Assembly (NCBI GenBank): GCA_029261375.1
Contig: JAJDBL010000160.1
Span: 1-6,250 of the forward strand
Direction of reading: 5' to 3'
Source: Nitrospirales bacterium
Lineage (GTDB): Bacteria; Nitrospirota; Nitrospiria; Nitrospirales; UBA2166
Length of the DNA stretch: 6,250 nucleotides
The stretch's first letter is position 1. Every line of letters begins with the position of its first letter. The notes below the pieces were generated by a model. That model worked only from the letters and a program-made list of their open reading frames with translations. It had not been told where the DNA came from and searched no databases. The position numbers were made by a program, and so were the translations under genes. Shown piece by piece: positions 1-5,424 of the stretch.

Positions 1-39
1 CGCGGCACTGTCGCAAGACACGCCACCCGTATGCTGCGG

Positions 40-62
40 ACGCCTCTCTTGTGGGGCGTTTT
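40..62 (+). terminator. Candidate weak intrinsic terminator of an upstream gene
   Basis: Bases 40-46 (ACGCCTC) pair with 53-59 (GGGGCGT), a 7-bp GC-rich stem with one G-T pair and a 6-base loop, followed by a T run of only four (59-62). An outer inverted repeat, GCAAGA at 13-18 against TCTTGC at 75-80, could extend it imperfectly. It would end transcription of a gene left of the window. The T run is short, so this is tentative. Confidence 0.35.
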
Positions 63-84
63 GCCAGGCATGTCTCTTGCAAGG

Positions 85-113
85 TTCTCACTAGGTGAAT
101 GCGTCAATACTAT
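85..113 (+). promoter_or_regulatory. Weak sigma70-like promoter candidate for the four-gene array
   Basis: TTCTCA at 85-90 and TACTAT at 108-113 each match the -35 and -10 consensus at four of six bases and are 17 bases apart, the optimal spacing. They lie just after the candidate terminator and before the first gene of the array, where a promoter is expected. Matches this weak are frequent by chance, and the host's consensus is unknown. Confidence 0.22.
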
Positions 114-146
114 TGCGAAGCAGTAGTGGTGTGATGGGAGATTTGA

Positions 147-1193
147 TTGGAGGAATTAAAAGCCCCAACAGATCGGATTCTGCCACTTCTTGTTTTGACG
201 TGTGCAGCGGTCAGCATTCTGATCGTGACAGAGTTGCAAGCCGGGCTTGGAAGCGAGCAGCGTGGCCGATCGGTCTTTGTCGAGCACTGCGCAGCCTGTC
301 ATGGGGGTGATGCGAAGGGGAGGGGAGAGCTAGCCGATGAACTGCTTGTTACTCCCGCAAATCTGACCGACTGCAGGCTCACGGCGGAGGACCCCGTCGA
401 AGTGCTCCAAGGCATCATACGTTACGGGGGGAGCTATCTTGGCCTTTCTGATGAAATGCCTGCGTGGTACGACACCCTCACCGACGAAAATATTGCAGAC
501 GTTGCACAGTACGTGAAATCGCTTTGTGCGGATCCGGACTGGGTTCCCGGCGAGTTGAACTTTCCGCGTCCCCTGATTACAGGAAAGGCGTTCCCGGAAC
601 AAGAGGGGATTGTAGGAACTCGACTGGGGCAAGGCGATCAAGACCTGACTGAGGTATCCGGAACGATGGAATATCGGCTGGATGGGCTGACGAATGTCGA
701 AATCAAAACACGTTTTCTCTCACGCAACGGAGCGACTGGACCAACCGTCTCAAGCCTCGGCGATACGTCGCTTGGTGTACGGAGGGTCGTCGCGTTTAGC
801 GCTGCTCGTCGGGCCATTGCCAGTATTGGTTTGGAATTGGGAGTCCCGACAGGGAGCGAAAGCCAGGGGCTGGGGACTGATGAATTGGTATGGGAGCCGA
901 ACGTTCGTGGAGGATGGGAGTGGAAGAACTTCGTGACTCAGGGCGCGATGACAATGATCGTTCCGCACGAAACCGCAGACATTAACACCCAGGTGCGATA
1001 CGACCTCGCATTCGGACGTTCGTTTCACCCAGATCCTCGTCTTACGGTGACACCGATGTTTGAAGTCAACTCTGAAACGCACCTGATGGGATCAGCCGGA
1101 GGAGACACCAAGAGTGCGGTATTACCCGAACTGCGGGTAATGGAGTGGGGGGCTGGGCATTCAGGTGCCAGTGACCGGTTTGCGAGATTTTGA
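147..1193 (+). CDS. Mono-heme cytochrome c fused to a C-terminal outer-membrane beta-barrel-like domain; 3' end frameshifted
   Basis: Seen: a hydrophobic segment (residues about 11-28) with possible cleavage after Leu-Gln-Ala (30-32), so an exported protein; a CAACH heme-c motif at 48-52; a probable distal Met ligand at 104 (Glu-Met-Pro-Ala-Trp) followed by the typical C-terminal cytochrome helix (112-126). Residues about 150 onward change character: alternating polar/aromatic strands with short turns, and Gly and Asn at the turns, as in small outer-membrane barrels. The frame as read ends after an out-of-frame tail (from about residue 336). One base removed from the G6 run at 1147-1152 continues the barrel to position 1236, giving about 362 residues ending in Phe. 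Inference: a periplasmic electron carrier tethered to the outer membrane. The start is a TTG directly after an in-frame stop; GGAGGA (149-154) overlaps it, so the true start is uncertain (an ATG at 134 lies in another frame). It is the first gene of the array. The cytochrome part is secure; the barrel is judged from strand pattern only. Confidence 0.85.
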   Translation: MEELKAPTDRILPLLVLTCAAVSILIVTELQAGLGSEQRGRSVFVEHCAACHGGDAKGRGELADELLVTPANLTDCRLTAEDPVEVLQGIIRYGGSYLGLSDEMPAWYDTLTDENIADVAQYVKSLCADPDWVPGELNFPRPLITGKAFPEQEGIVGTRLGQGDQDLTEVSGTMEYRLDGLTNVEIKTRFLSRNGATGPTVSSLGDTSLGVRRVVAFSAARRAIASIGLELGVPTGSESQGLGTDELVWEPNVRGGWEWKNFVTQGAMTMIVPHETADINTQVRYDLAFGRSFHPDPRLTVTPMFEVNSETHLMGSAGGDTKSAVLPELRVMEWGAGHSGASDRFARF

Positions 1194-1236
1194 TTTACGA
1201 CCGCTGTTCGATATGACCTATGAATACACTTTTTAG
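1153..1236 (+). other. Displaced 3' end of the cytochrome/barrel gene (frame +1)
   Basis: Reading from CTG at 1153 gives 27 residues, Leu-Gly-Ile-Gln-Val-Pro-Val-Thr-Gly-Leu through Met-Thr-Tyr-Glu-Tyr-Thr-Phe, then TAG at 1234-1236. This is what the last strands of an outer-membrane barrel look like: alternating hydrophobic residues and a terminal Phe preceded by aromatic residues at alternating positions, the signal read by the Bam machinery. The main frame instead ends in a Gly/Ser/Arg tail with no strand pattern. With this end restored, the gene stops 12 bases before the next ATG, the spacing expected in an operon. Confidence 0.8.
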
Positions 1237-1248
1237 TGAGAGGGAATA

Positions 1249-1842
1249 ATGATGGATGCGCGATGGCGACCTGTTTTGGCAGGACTGCTTTTGGGGTTGT
1301 TTACGCTCTTGTACGCGGAATTTATGGCGAGCACGTTCGGGCTGTACGAGGACGACATCAAAGCAGCCCTGTACGAGGAGGCTCTCGAACACACCGAGGG
1401 CATCGTCGTTCCCGGGCATGAAGGTGAATCAGATCTCAACCGCAAAGTCTTCAAGACCCGTGAAGAAGCAAAGAAGTACGCGGACAAGGCATGGGTATAT
1501 CTGAAACGCGCGCATATGCATGGTGAAGGGCTAGGGGCGATTGCGATTGCCGTTTGTCTTCTCATCGGTGTCACCACACTAAGAGCAGCGGTAAAGCGAT
1601 GGCTGGCATTAGTATTAAGCCTAGGCGCGGCGGTATATCCGTGGTGTTGGTTTTATTTGGGAGTAGTCACGCCCGACAAAGGGAAATATGCTGCCAAGGC
1701 TGACGTCCATTGGATTGCAGTAGGCAGTGTTACACTCTATCTTGGCGCGCTTATCTGTCTGTTTGTGCTGCTGTTGCTGTATCGGTTTGGAGGGACATCA
1801 AAATTCATACGTTATTTCTACGATGAAGCAAAGCCAGCCTAA
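1249..1842 (+). CDS. Unrecognised four-helix membrane protein with a His-x-His motif
   Basis: 197 residues; I do not recognise a named family. Seen: four likely membrane helices at about residues 8-28, 91-111, 118-140 and 153-178, with a charged hydrophilic loop (about 32-87) between the first and second that is rich in Glu, Lys and Asp. His89 and His91 (Ala-His-Met-His-Gly-Glu-Gly) sit at the start of helix 2, His154 at the start of helix 4, and an aromatic cluster Tyr-Pro-Trp-Cys-Trp-Phe-Tyr (130-136) in helix 3. Histidines at helix ends could bind a metal or heme b, so a membrane redox partner of the preceding cytochrome is possible; that is inference from position and residues only. The start ATG-ATG (1249/1252) follows a good GAGAGGG ribosome binding site (1238-1244). 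The frame is intact. The gene lies 12 bases after the restored end of the cytochrome gene and 24 bases before the MgtC-like gene. Confidence 0.85.
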   Translation: MMDARWRPVLAGLLLGLFTLLYAEFMASTFGLYEDDIKAALYEEALEHTEGIVVPGHEGESDLNRKVFKTREEAKKYADKAWVYLKRAHMHGEGLGAIAIAVCLLIGVTTLRAAVKRWLALVLSLGAAVYPWCWFYLGVVTPDKGKYAAKADVHWIAVGSVTLYLGALICLFVLLLLYRFGGTSKFIRYFYDEAKPA

Positions 1843-1866
1843 CAGTGTGAAGGGCTCTCATCTTCC

Positions 1867-2316
1867 ATGAGTTCGTTTCAATCGATTGATCCTACGTTCG
1901 CACTTGAGATTATCATTGTTGTTGCGTGCGGAGGTGTCGTCGGCTTCGAGCGCCAGGTTCGTGGCAAACCGATTGGAATCCGGACAAGTATTCTCATCTG
2001 TCTTAGCACATACATCTTCGTCAGACTTGGGGGCACTCTTTATGGCACGGGTGTGGATCCGACACGTGTGCTGGGTCAGGTGGTGACCGGTGTTGGGTTC
2101 CTTGGCGCAGGCGTGATTCTGGCAAAAGGGGGATCAATCACCGGCGTGACCTCTGCTGCCGTCGTGTGGATGCTTGCGGCAATAGGACAGCACTATTCCT
2201 CTCGATCGTCCCCTCGAGGCTGTTGTGTTTGCAGTATTGACAGTCTCTATCCTCACTGGAATGCAATGGCTGGAGTCAATGTTTACGCGGCTACGGAGAG
2301 GCTCGGACGAACATGA
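1867..2316 (+). CDS. Short MgtC/SapB-family membrane protein, frameshifted near the C-terminus
   Basis: MgtC-family proteins are inner-membrane proteins tied to Mg2+ limitation, membrane potential and, in Salmonella, inhibition of the F-type ATP synthase. Seen: a first helix (about 11-27) running into Gly-Phe-Glu-Arg-Gln (26-30) and Gly-Ile-Arg-Thr (37-40), matching the family's Gly-x-Glu-Arg ... Gly-x-Arg-Thr signature; a second helix (41-58); the hallmark Gln-Val-Val-Thr-Gly-Val-Gly-Phe-Leu-Gly-Ala-Gly (71-82); and Gly-Val-Thr-Ser-Ala-Ala-x-x-Trp with Ala-Ala-Ile-Gly (93-107). After Gly107 the frame turns into a Ser/Arg/Cys-rich sequence unlike a membrane helix; the missing helix lies in the next frame to 2323, giving about 151 residues. 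No C-terminal ACT-like domain is present, so it is the short form. The ATG at 1867 has only a distant GAAGGG (1849-1854). As read, its TGA (2314-2316) overlaps the ATPase ATG as ATGA; restored, the overlap is 11 bases. Transport activity is not implied by the family. Confidence 0.85.
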   Translation: MSSFQSIDPTFALEIIIVVACGGVVGFERQVRGKPIGIRTSILICLSTYIFVRLGGTLYGTGVDPTRVLGQVVTGVGFLGAGVILAKGGSITGVTSAAVVWMLAAIGQHYSSRSSPRGCCVCSIDSLYPHWNAMAGVNVYAATERLGRT

Positions 2317-2323
2317 TGACTGA
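2213..2323 (+). other. Displaced last helix and tail of the MgtC-like gene (frame +1)
   Basis: From CTC at 2213 this frame reads Leu-Glu-Ala-Val-Val-Phe-Ala-Val-Leu-Thr-Val-Ser-Ile-Leu-Thr-Gly, then Met-Gln-Trp-Leu-Glu and a charged tail (Arg-Leu-Arg-Arg-Gly-Ser-Asp-Glu-His-Asp-Asp), stopping at TGA 2321-2323. A hydrophobic helix followed by a basic and acidic cytoplasmic tail is what the MgtC family has at this point. The switch from the main frame lies between about 2187 and 2213. The C4 run at 2210-2213 is one candidate site, but an earlier site gives an equally good join. This frame has a TAG at 2184-2186, which bounds the switch upstream. Confidence 0.75.
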
Positions 2324-5012
2324 TGCGGTGTCAGGTGCTCCAGAGCCTGATACGAACTGGCACAACAAAAGCATTGCTCAAATCCTCCAGCAGCTTTCCA
2401 GTAGCGAGAGCGGTCTCACCACCTCCGACGCTGAAGCGCGTTTGAAGACGTATGGGCCCAACAGCTTGCCTCAATCTCCAATGCCAACACGGCTGGAGAT
2501 TTTCGTCCGACAGTTTCAGAGTCCCCTAATTTACATCCTCGTCGTTGCCGCGCTGGTCTCGGTTGCGATCGGTGAGGTCAAAGATGCTGCGTTTATTGCA
2601 GCGGTGTTGCTGATTAACGCAATGATTGGAGTGTCTCAAGAGTGGCGTGCAGAACAGAGTAGTCGCGCGCTTCAACAATTGTTGAAAATCCGCGCGGCTG
2701 TCATCAGGGATGGCGAGGTATCCGAGTTCGATGCCGAAGCTGTCGTACCGGGGGACATTGTCTGGCTAGAATCGGGCAACAGAATTCCAGCAGATCTACG
2801 GCTGATCGGAGCCCACGGATTGCAGGTCGACGAGTCACTCCTCACAGGAGAGTCAATTGCAGTCTTAAAGGAGCCGGAGTGGATGGGCGCGTCTGCCATA
2901 CCGTTGGCCGACCGTCAAAACATGGCGCATGCGGGCTCAATCGTCGTTCGTGGACGTGGAACTGGCGTAGTGGTTGCCACTGGGATGGCAACTCACGTCG
3001 GACAGCTTGCTAAGGATGTCCTCGGCCTCTCCGGTGGTAGACCGCCGCTGCTTGAACGCATGGATACGTTCAGCCGAAATGTTGCGGTTGCGGTGTTTGG
3101 TGCGGCAATCGCGATTTCGGTGTTCGGAATCCTGGGAGGTGGGTACCGCGTTGGAGAAATGTTTTTCTTCGCGGTTGCGCTTGCGGTGTCGGCAATTCCC
3201 GAAGGGCTTCCGGTCGCGTTGACCGTCGCACTCGCGGTAGGCACGACACGAATGGCGCGCAGGGGAGTGATCGTTCGCCGACTCGCGGCGGTTGAAGGGC
3301 TCGGGAGTTGTACTCTCGTCGCGAGCGACAAGACAGGTACCCTGACGTGCAATGAGCTTACCGTTCGAGAGATTCGCCTCCCACAAGGGGAAACGTTTGA
3401 GGTCACCGGTGAGGGCTTCGTTCCTGACGGGCAAGTGTTGCTTGAGGGACAGGCGATTGCACCGACAGAACGAGGCCACTTTGATGCCCTTGCACGTGCG
3501 GCTGTGCTGTGCAATGAAGGAGACCTTCATCATAGAAACGGTACCTGGATCTGGCGTGGCGATCCGACTGATATTGCGTTGTTGTCCATGGCACACAAGC
3601 TAGCGTGGAAACGCGAGGCGACGTTACAAGTGCATCCGCAAGTCAATGAGATCCCATTCGAGGCGGAGCATCAATTTTCTGCGTCGTACCATCTCGTTGA
3701 AAACCAGGTATTGGTCTGCGTCAAGGGGGCCCCGGAGCGTGTGCTCCCGATGTGTGAAGGGTTCGATGCAAACAGCGACGAATGGCACGCGCACGCCGAA
3801 GCGATGGCCGAACGAGGGTATCGTGTGTTAGCGCTAGCACAAGGGATTGTCGGAGAACCAGTCGATCGTTCGCAGGCACCGCCGGAGCCGTCCGGCTTAT
3901 TGCTCCTTGGTTTTGTCGGAATGATTGATCCGCTACGACCTGGGGTCATCGATGCGGTGAAGGCATGTCATCAGGCTGGGATTACAGTCGCGATGGTGAC
4001 AGGCGATCACCCGACCACCGCGTTGGCGATTGCGCGCGAGCTTGGGATGGCCACACGTGCTGACCAGGTGGTGATGGGGTGCGACATCGAGACACAATCG
4101 ATCGAGGCTTTGTCTGAGATGCTGAGCCACGCCCGCGTGTTTGCGCGCGTCTCCCCCCACCAGAAACTCCAGCTGGTAAGGGCAGCGCGGGAGGCAGGCC
4201 ACTATGTCGCGGTAACTGGCGATGGTGTGAATGATGCGCCGGCACTTCGCGAAGCGAACATCGGTGTGGCCATGGGCAAGGGTGGGACTGATGTGGCGCG
4301 TGAAGCCGCTGAGCTGGTGATTAGCGACGATAACTTCGCCACCATCACCGCAGGCGTTGAAGAAGGCCGAATTGCATATGACAATATCAGAAAGGTCATT
4401 TACCTGCTCATATCAACCGGCGCCGCCGAGGTGGTGTTGGTCTGCCTCGCCGTCGCTACTGGTATGCCGCTCCCGCTTCTTCCTGTACAGCTGTTGTGGC
4501 TCAATCTTGTGACCAACGGTATTCAGGATGTTGCGCTAGCTTTTGAGCCAAGCGAAGGCGACACGTTACGGCGAAAGCCACGCCCGCCTCAGGAATCGAT
4601 CTTCAATCAGTTAATGCTAGAGCGAACAGCTGTCGCTGCGGTGGTAATGGGCGTGATGGGGTTTGGCCTTTTCGTGTGGTTATTGGGTGCGGGGTGGAGT
4701 GAGGACGACGCGAGAAATATATTGTTGCTGCTGATGGTGCTGTTCGAGAACGTTCATGTATTCAATTCACGTTCGGAAACGAAATCTGTCTTTGCTCATT
4801 CCCCCTTGCGCAGCCCAATTGTGCTCGCCGGCGTTGCGATTGGCTTTTCTGTTCATCTCGCGGCGCTGTATATCCCACTAGGGCAAACCTTGTTGGGGAC
4901 TAGTCCAGTTGAAGCGCCGACATGGATGCTGCTCATTGGAATGGCCTCAGTGCTTCTCCTCGTGATGGAGATTCACAAAATGACGTGGGCATACCGTCAG
5001 CGAAGCGCTTAG
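2313..5012 (+). CDS. P-type cation-transporting ATPase, type IIA (Ca2+-ATPase/PacL-like)
   Basis: An 899-residue inner-membrane pump, full length for its class, using an aspartyl-phosphate cycle to move cations. Seen in order: cation-ATPase N-terminal domain (about 15-65); helices M1-M2 (about 66-110); actuator Thr-Gly-Glu-Ser (178-181); M3-M4 with Pro-Glu-Gly-Leu-Pro (296-300), the Ca2+-pump M4 signature; phosphorylation motif DKTGTLT with catalytic Asp339; nucleotide-domain Lys-Gly-Ala-Pro-Glu (471-475); Thr-Gly-Asp-His (563-566); hinge TGDGVNDAP (635-643); then M5-M10 (about 692-895). Of the SERCA ligands, the equivalents of Glu309 (Glu297), Glu771 (Glu706), Asn796 (Asn731), Thr799 (Thr734) and Glu908 (Glu812) are kept; Asn768 is replaced by Gly703 and Asp800 by Asn735, with Asp739 one turn further on. 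Ca2+ is the likeliest ion, but one site may be lost or altered. It is not an MgtA/MgtB type (no Pro-Glu-Met-Leu-Pro). Either ATG, 2313 or 2316, may start it; GGAGAG at 2295-2300 is the only nearby ribosome site. It overlaps the MgtC-like gene, implying translational coupling. Confidence 0.96.
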   Translation: MMTDAVSGAPEPDTNWHNKSIAQILQQLSSSESGLTTSDAEARLKTYGPNSLPQSPMPTRLEIFVRQFQSPLIYILVVAALVSVAIGEVKDAAFIAAVLLINAMIGVSQEWRAEQSSRALQQLLKIRAAVIRDGEVSEFDAEAVVPGDIVWLESGNRIPADLRLIGAHGLQVDESLLTGESIAVLKEPEWMGASAIPLADRQNMAHAGSIVVRGRGTGVVVATGMATHVGQLAKDVLGLSGGRPPLLERMDTFSRNVAVAVFGAAIAISVFGILGGGYRVGEMFFFAVALAVSAIPEGLPVALTVALAVGTTRMARRGVIVRRLAAVEGLGSCTLVASDKTGTLTCNELTVREIRLPQGETFEVTGEGFVPDGQVLLEGQAIAPTERGHFDALARAAVLCNEGDLHHRNGTWIWRGDPTDIALLSMAHKLAWKREATLQVHPQVNEIPFEAEHQFSASYHLVENQVLVCVKGAPERVLPMCEGFDANSDEWHAHAEAMAERGYRVLALAQGIVGEPVDRSQAPPEPSGLLLLGFVGMIDPLRPGVIDAVKACHQAGITVAMVTGDHPTTALAIARELGMATRADQVVMGCDIETQSIEALSEMLSHARVFARVSPHQKLQLVRAAREAGHYVAVTGDGVNDAPALREANIGVAMGKGGTDVAREAAELVISDDNFATITAGVEEGRIAYDNIRKVIYLLISTGAAEVVLVCLAVATGMPLPLLPVQLLWLNLVTNGIQDVALAFEPSEGDTLRRKPRPPQESIFNQLMLERTAVAAVVMGVMGFGLFVWLLGAGWSEDDARNILLLLMVLFENVHVFNSRSETKSVFAHSPLRSPIVLAGVAIGFSVHLAALYIPLGQTLLGTSPVEAPTWMLLIGMASVLLLVMEIHKMTWAYRQRSA

Positions 5013-5041
5013 ATTCCCCCTGCGCAAGGCAAGATGTGCGT

Positions 5042-5083
5042 CTTCACGCTTTCCCATCAAGTGTCCGTGAGAGAAGCGTGGAG
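5042..5083. terminator. Long hairpin 30 bases after the ATPase stop; possible transcript end
   Basis: Bases 5042-5052 (CTTCACGCTTT) pair with 5073-5083 (GAAGCGTGGAG) over 11 bp, including two G-T pairs, around a 20-base loop. It is the first strong structure after the array, so it could protect or end the transcript. No T run follows it, so it is not a classical intrinsic terminator. Confidence 0.35.
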
Positions 5084-5188
5084 GCGTTCCGTTGTGTTCC
5101 AAACAAAAAGGGGGTGGTGTAGAATGTCGACGCACGTTGGCGATCTCACGATCGTTGTCTATCATCACGCATCGAATGAGGTGTCTTG

Positions 5189-5308
5189 ATGGTCCTGAAA
5201 AAGGTCACGATGAAAAAAAAGGTCACGACAAAGCGTCAGACCCGCTGGCCAGAGGTTGACCAAGATATTGAACTCGCCGGACTGGTTCCTGTCGAAACCC
5301 ATCCGTAA
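5189..5308 (+). CDS. Candidate 39-residue basic small protein with an internal six-residue repeat
   Basis: Not recognised. An ATG at 5189 follows GAGGTG (5178-5183) by five bases, a well-placed ribosome binding site, and the frame runs to TAA at 5306-5308. The first third is very basic, with Lys-Lys-Val-Thr-Met-Lys followed by Lys-Lys-Val-Thr-Thr-Lys, produced by an 18-base repeat. The rest is Arg-Trp-Pro-Glu-Val-Asp-Gln-Asp-Ile-Glu-Leu-Ala-Gly-Leu-Val-Pro-Val-Glu, an acidic and hydrophobic stretch. A Trp followed by an acidic Asp-x-Asp-Ile stretch vaguely recalls the N-terminus of BrnA/CopG-like antitoxins, but no DNA-binding fold follows, so at most it would be a remnant. It could also be a stand-alone small protein or chance. 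A second start at ATG 5210 is possible. It stands alone between the ATPase gene and the convergent PEP-CTERM gene. Confidence 0.45.
   Translation: MVLKKVTMKKKVTTKRQTRWPEVDQDIELAGLVPVETHP
5198..5228 (+). repeat. Two copies of a 13-base direct repeat, period 18
   Basis: AAAAAGGTCACGA occurs at 5198-5210 and again at 5216-5228. The period of 18 bases keeps the reading frame of the small ORF and doubles a six-residue Lys-Lys-Val-Thr-x-Lys unit, as expected from a local duplication within coding sequence. The second copy is preceded by an A8 run (5213-5220). Confidence 0.8.
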
Positions 5309-5324
5309 CACTCGCTAGAGCGAC

Positions 5325-5345
5325 ACGGTTTCCTGGGGGAACCGT
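5325..5345. terminator. Compact hairpin between convergent genes
   Basis: ACGGTTTCC (5325-5333) pairs with GGGAACCGT (5337-5345): a 9-bp stem with one G-T pair and a 3-base loop. It starts 17 bases after the stop of the small ORF and lies in the convergent gap, where a two-way terminator is expected. Neither side has a T run, so termination is only a guess from position. Confidence 0.35.
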
Positions 5346-5386
5346 ATCAACGTCTTAACCCTGCCACATCGGATCTACTCATGTTA

Positions 5387-5424
5387 GCGTGGAGGGGGAT
5401 GGTAAGTATTCTTCTCATCCACGC
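5387..5424 (-). terminator. Hairpin immediately after the PEP-CTERM stop codon
   Basis: GCGTGGA (5387-5393) is the exact reverse complement of TCCACGC (5418-5424). After one mismatch, five more pairs (5395-5399 with 5412-5416, two of them G-T) extend the stem to a 12-base loop. On the minus strand it begins at the base after the stop codon of the PEP-CTERM gene. No clear T run follows, so it may be a transcript-end stabiliser rather than an intrinsic terminator. Confidence 0.4.

Noticed and set aside
1..126. Possible 3' end of an upstream gene
   Set aside because: All three plus-strand frames are open from the edge for 30 or more codons, but none gives a recognisable protein, and the hairpin at 40-62 suggests untranslated sequence.
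1140..1160. Programmed ribosomal frameshift at the G6 run
   Set aside because: Restoring the frame needs a +1 shift, and no known slippery +1 context or stimulatory stop codon is present there; an indel is simpler.
2937..3596. 219-residue minus-strand frame inside the ATPase gene
   Set aside because: It lies wholly within a motif-complete ATPase frame, has an Arg/His/Cys-rich composition and shows no recognisable domain.
2313..5012. MgtA/MgtB-type Mg2+ importer, suggested by the neighbouring MgtC
   Set aside because: M4 carries Pro-Glu-Gly-Leu-Pro and M6/M8 carry Asn-Leu-Val-Thr and the Glu908 equivalent, which are type IIA Ca2+-pump features rather than type III Mg2+ features.
5097..5125. 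Promoter-like TAGAAT at 5120-5125 upstream of the small ORF
   Set aside because: The -10 matches well, but the sequence 17 bases upstream (TTCCAA) matches the -35 consensus at only three of six bases, so it is not distinguishable from chance.
5148..5155. Palindrome ACGATCGT
   Set aside because: An 8-base palindrome is common by chance and is not repeated or placed with respect to a promoter.
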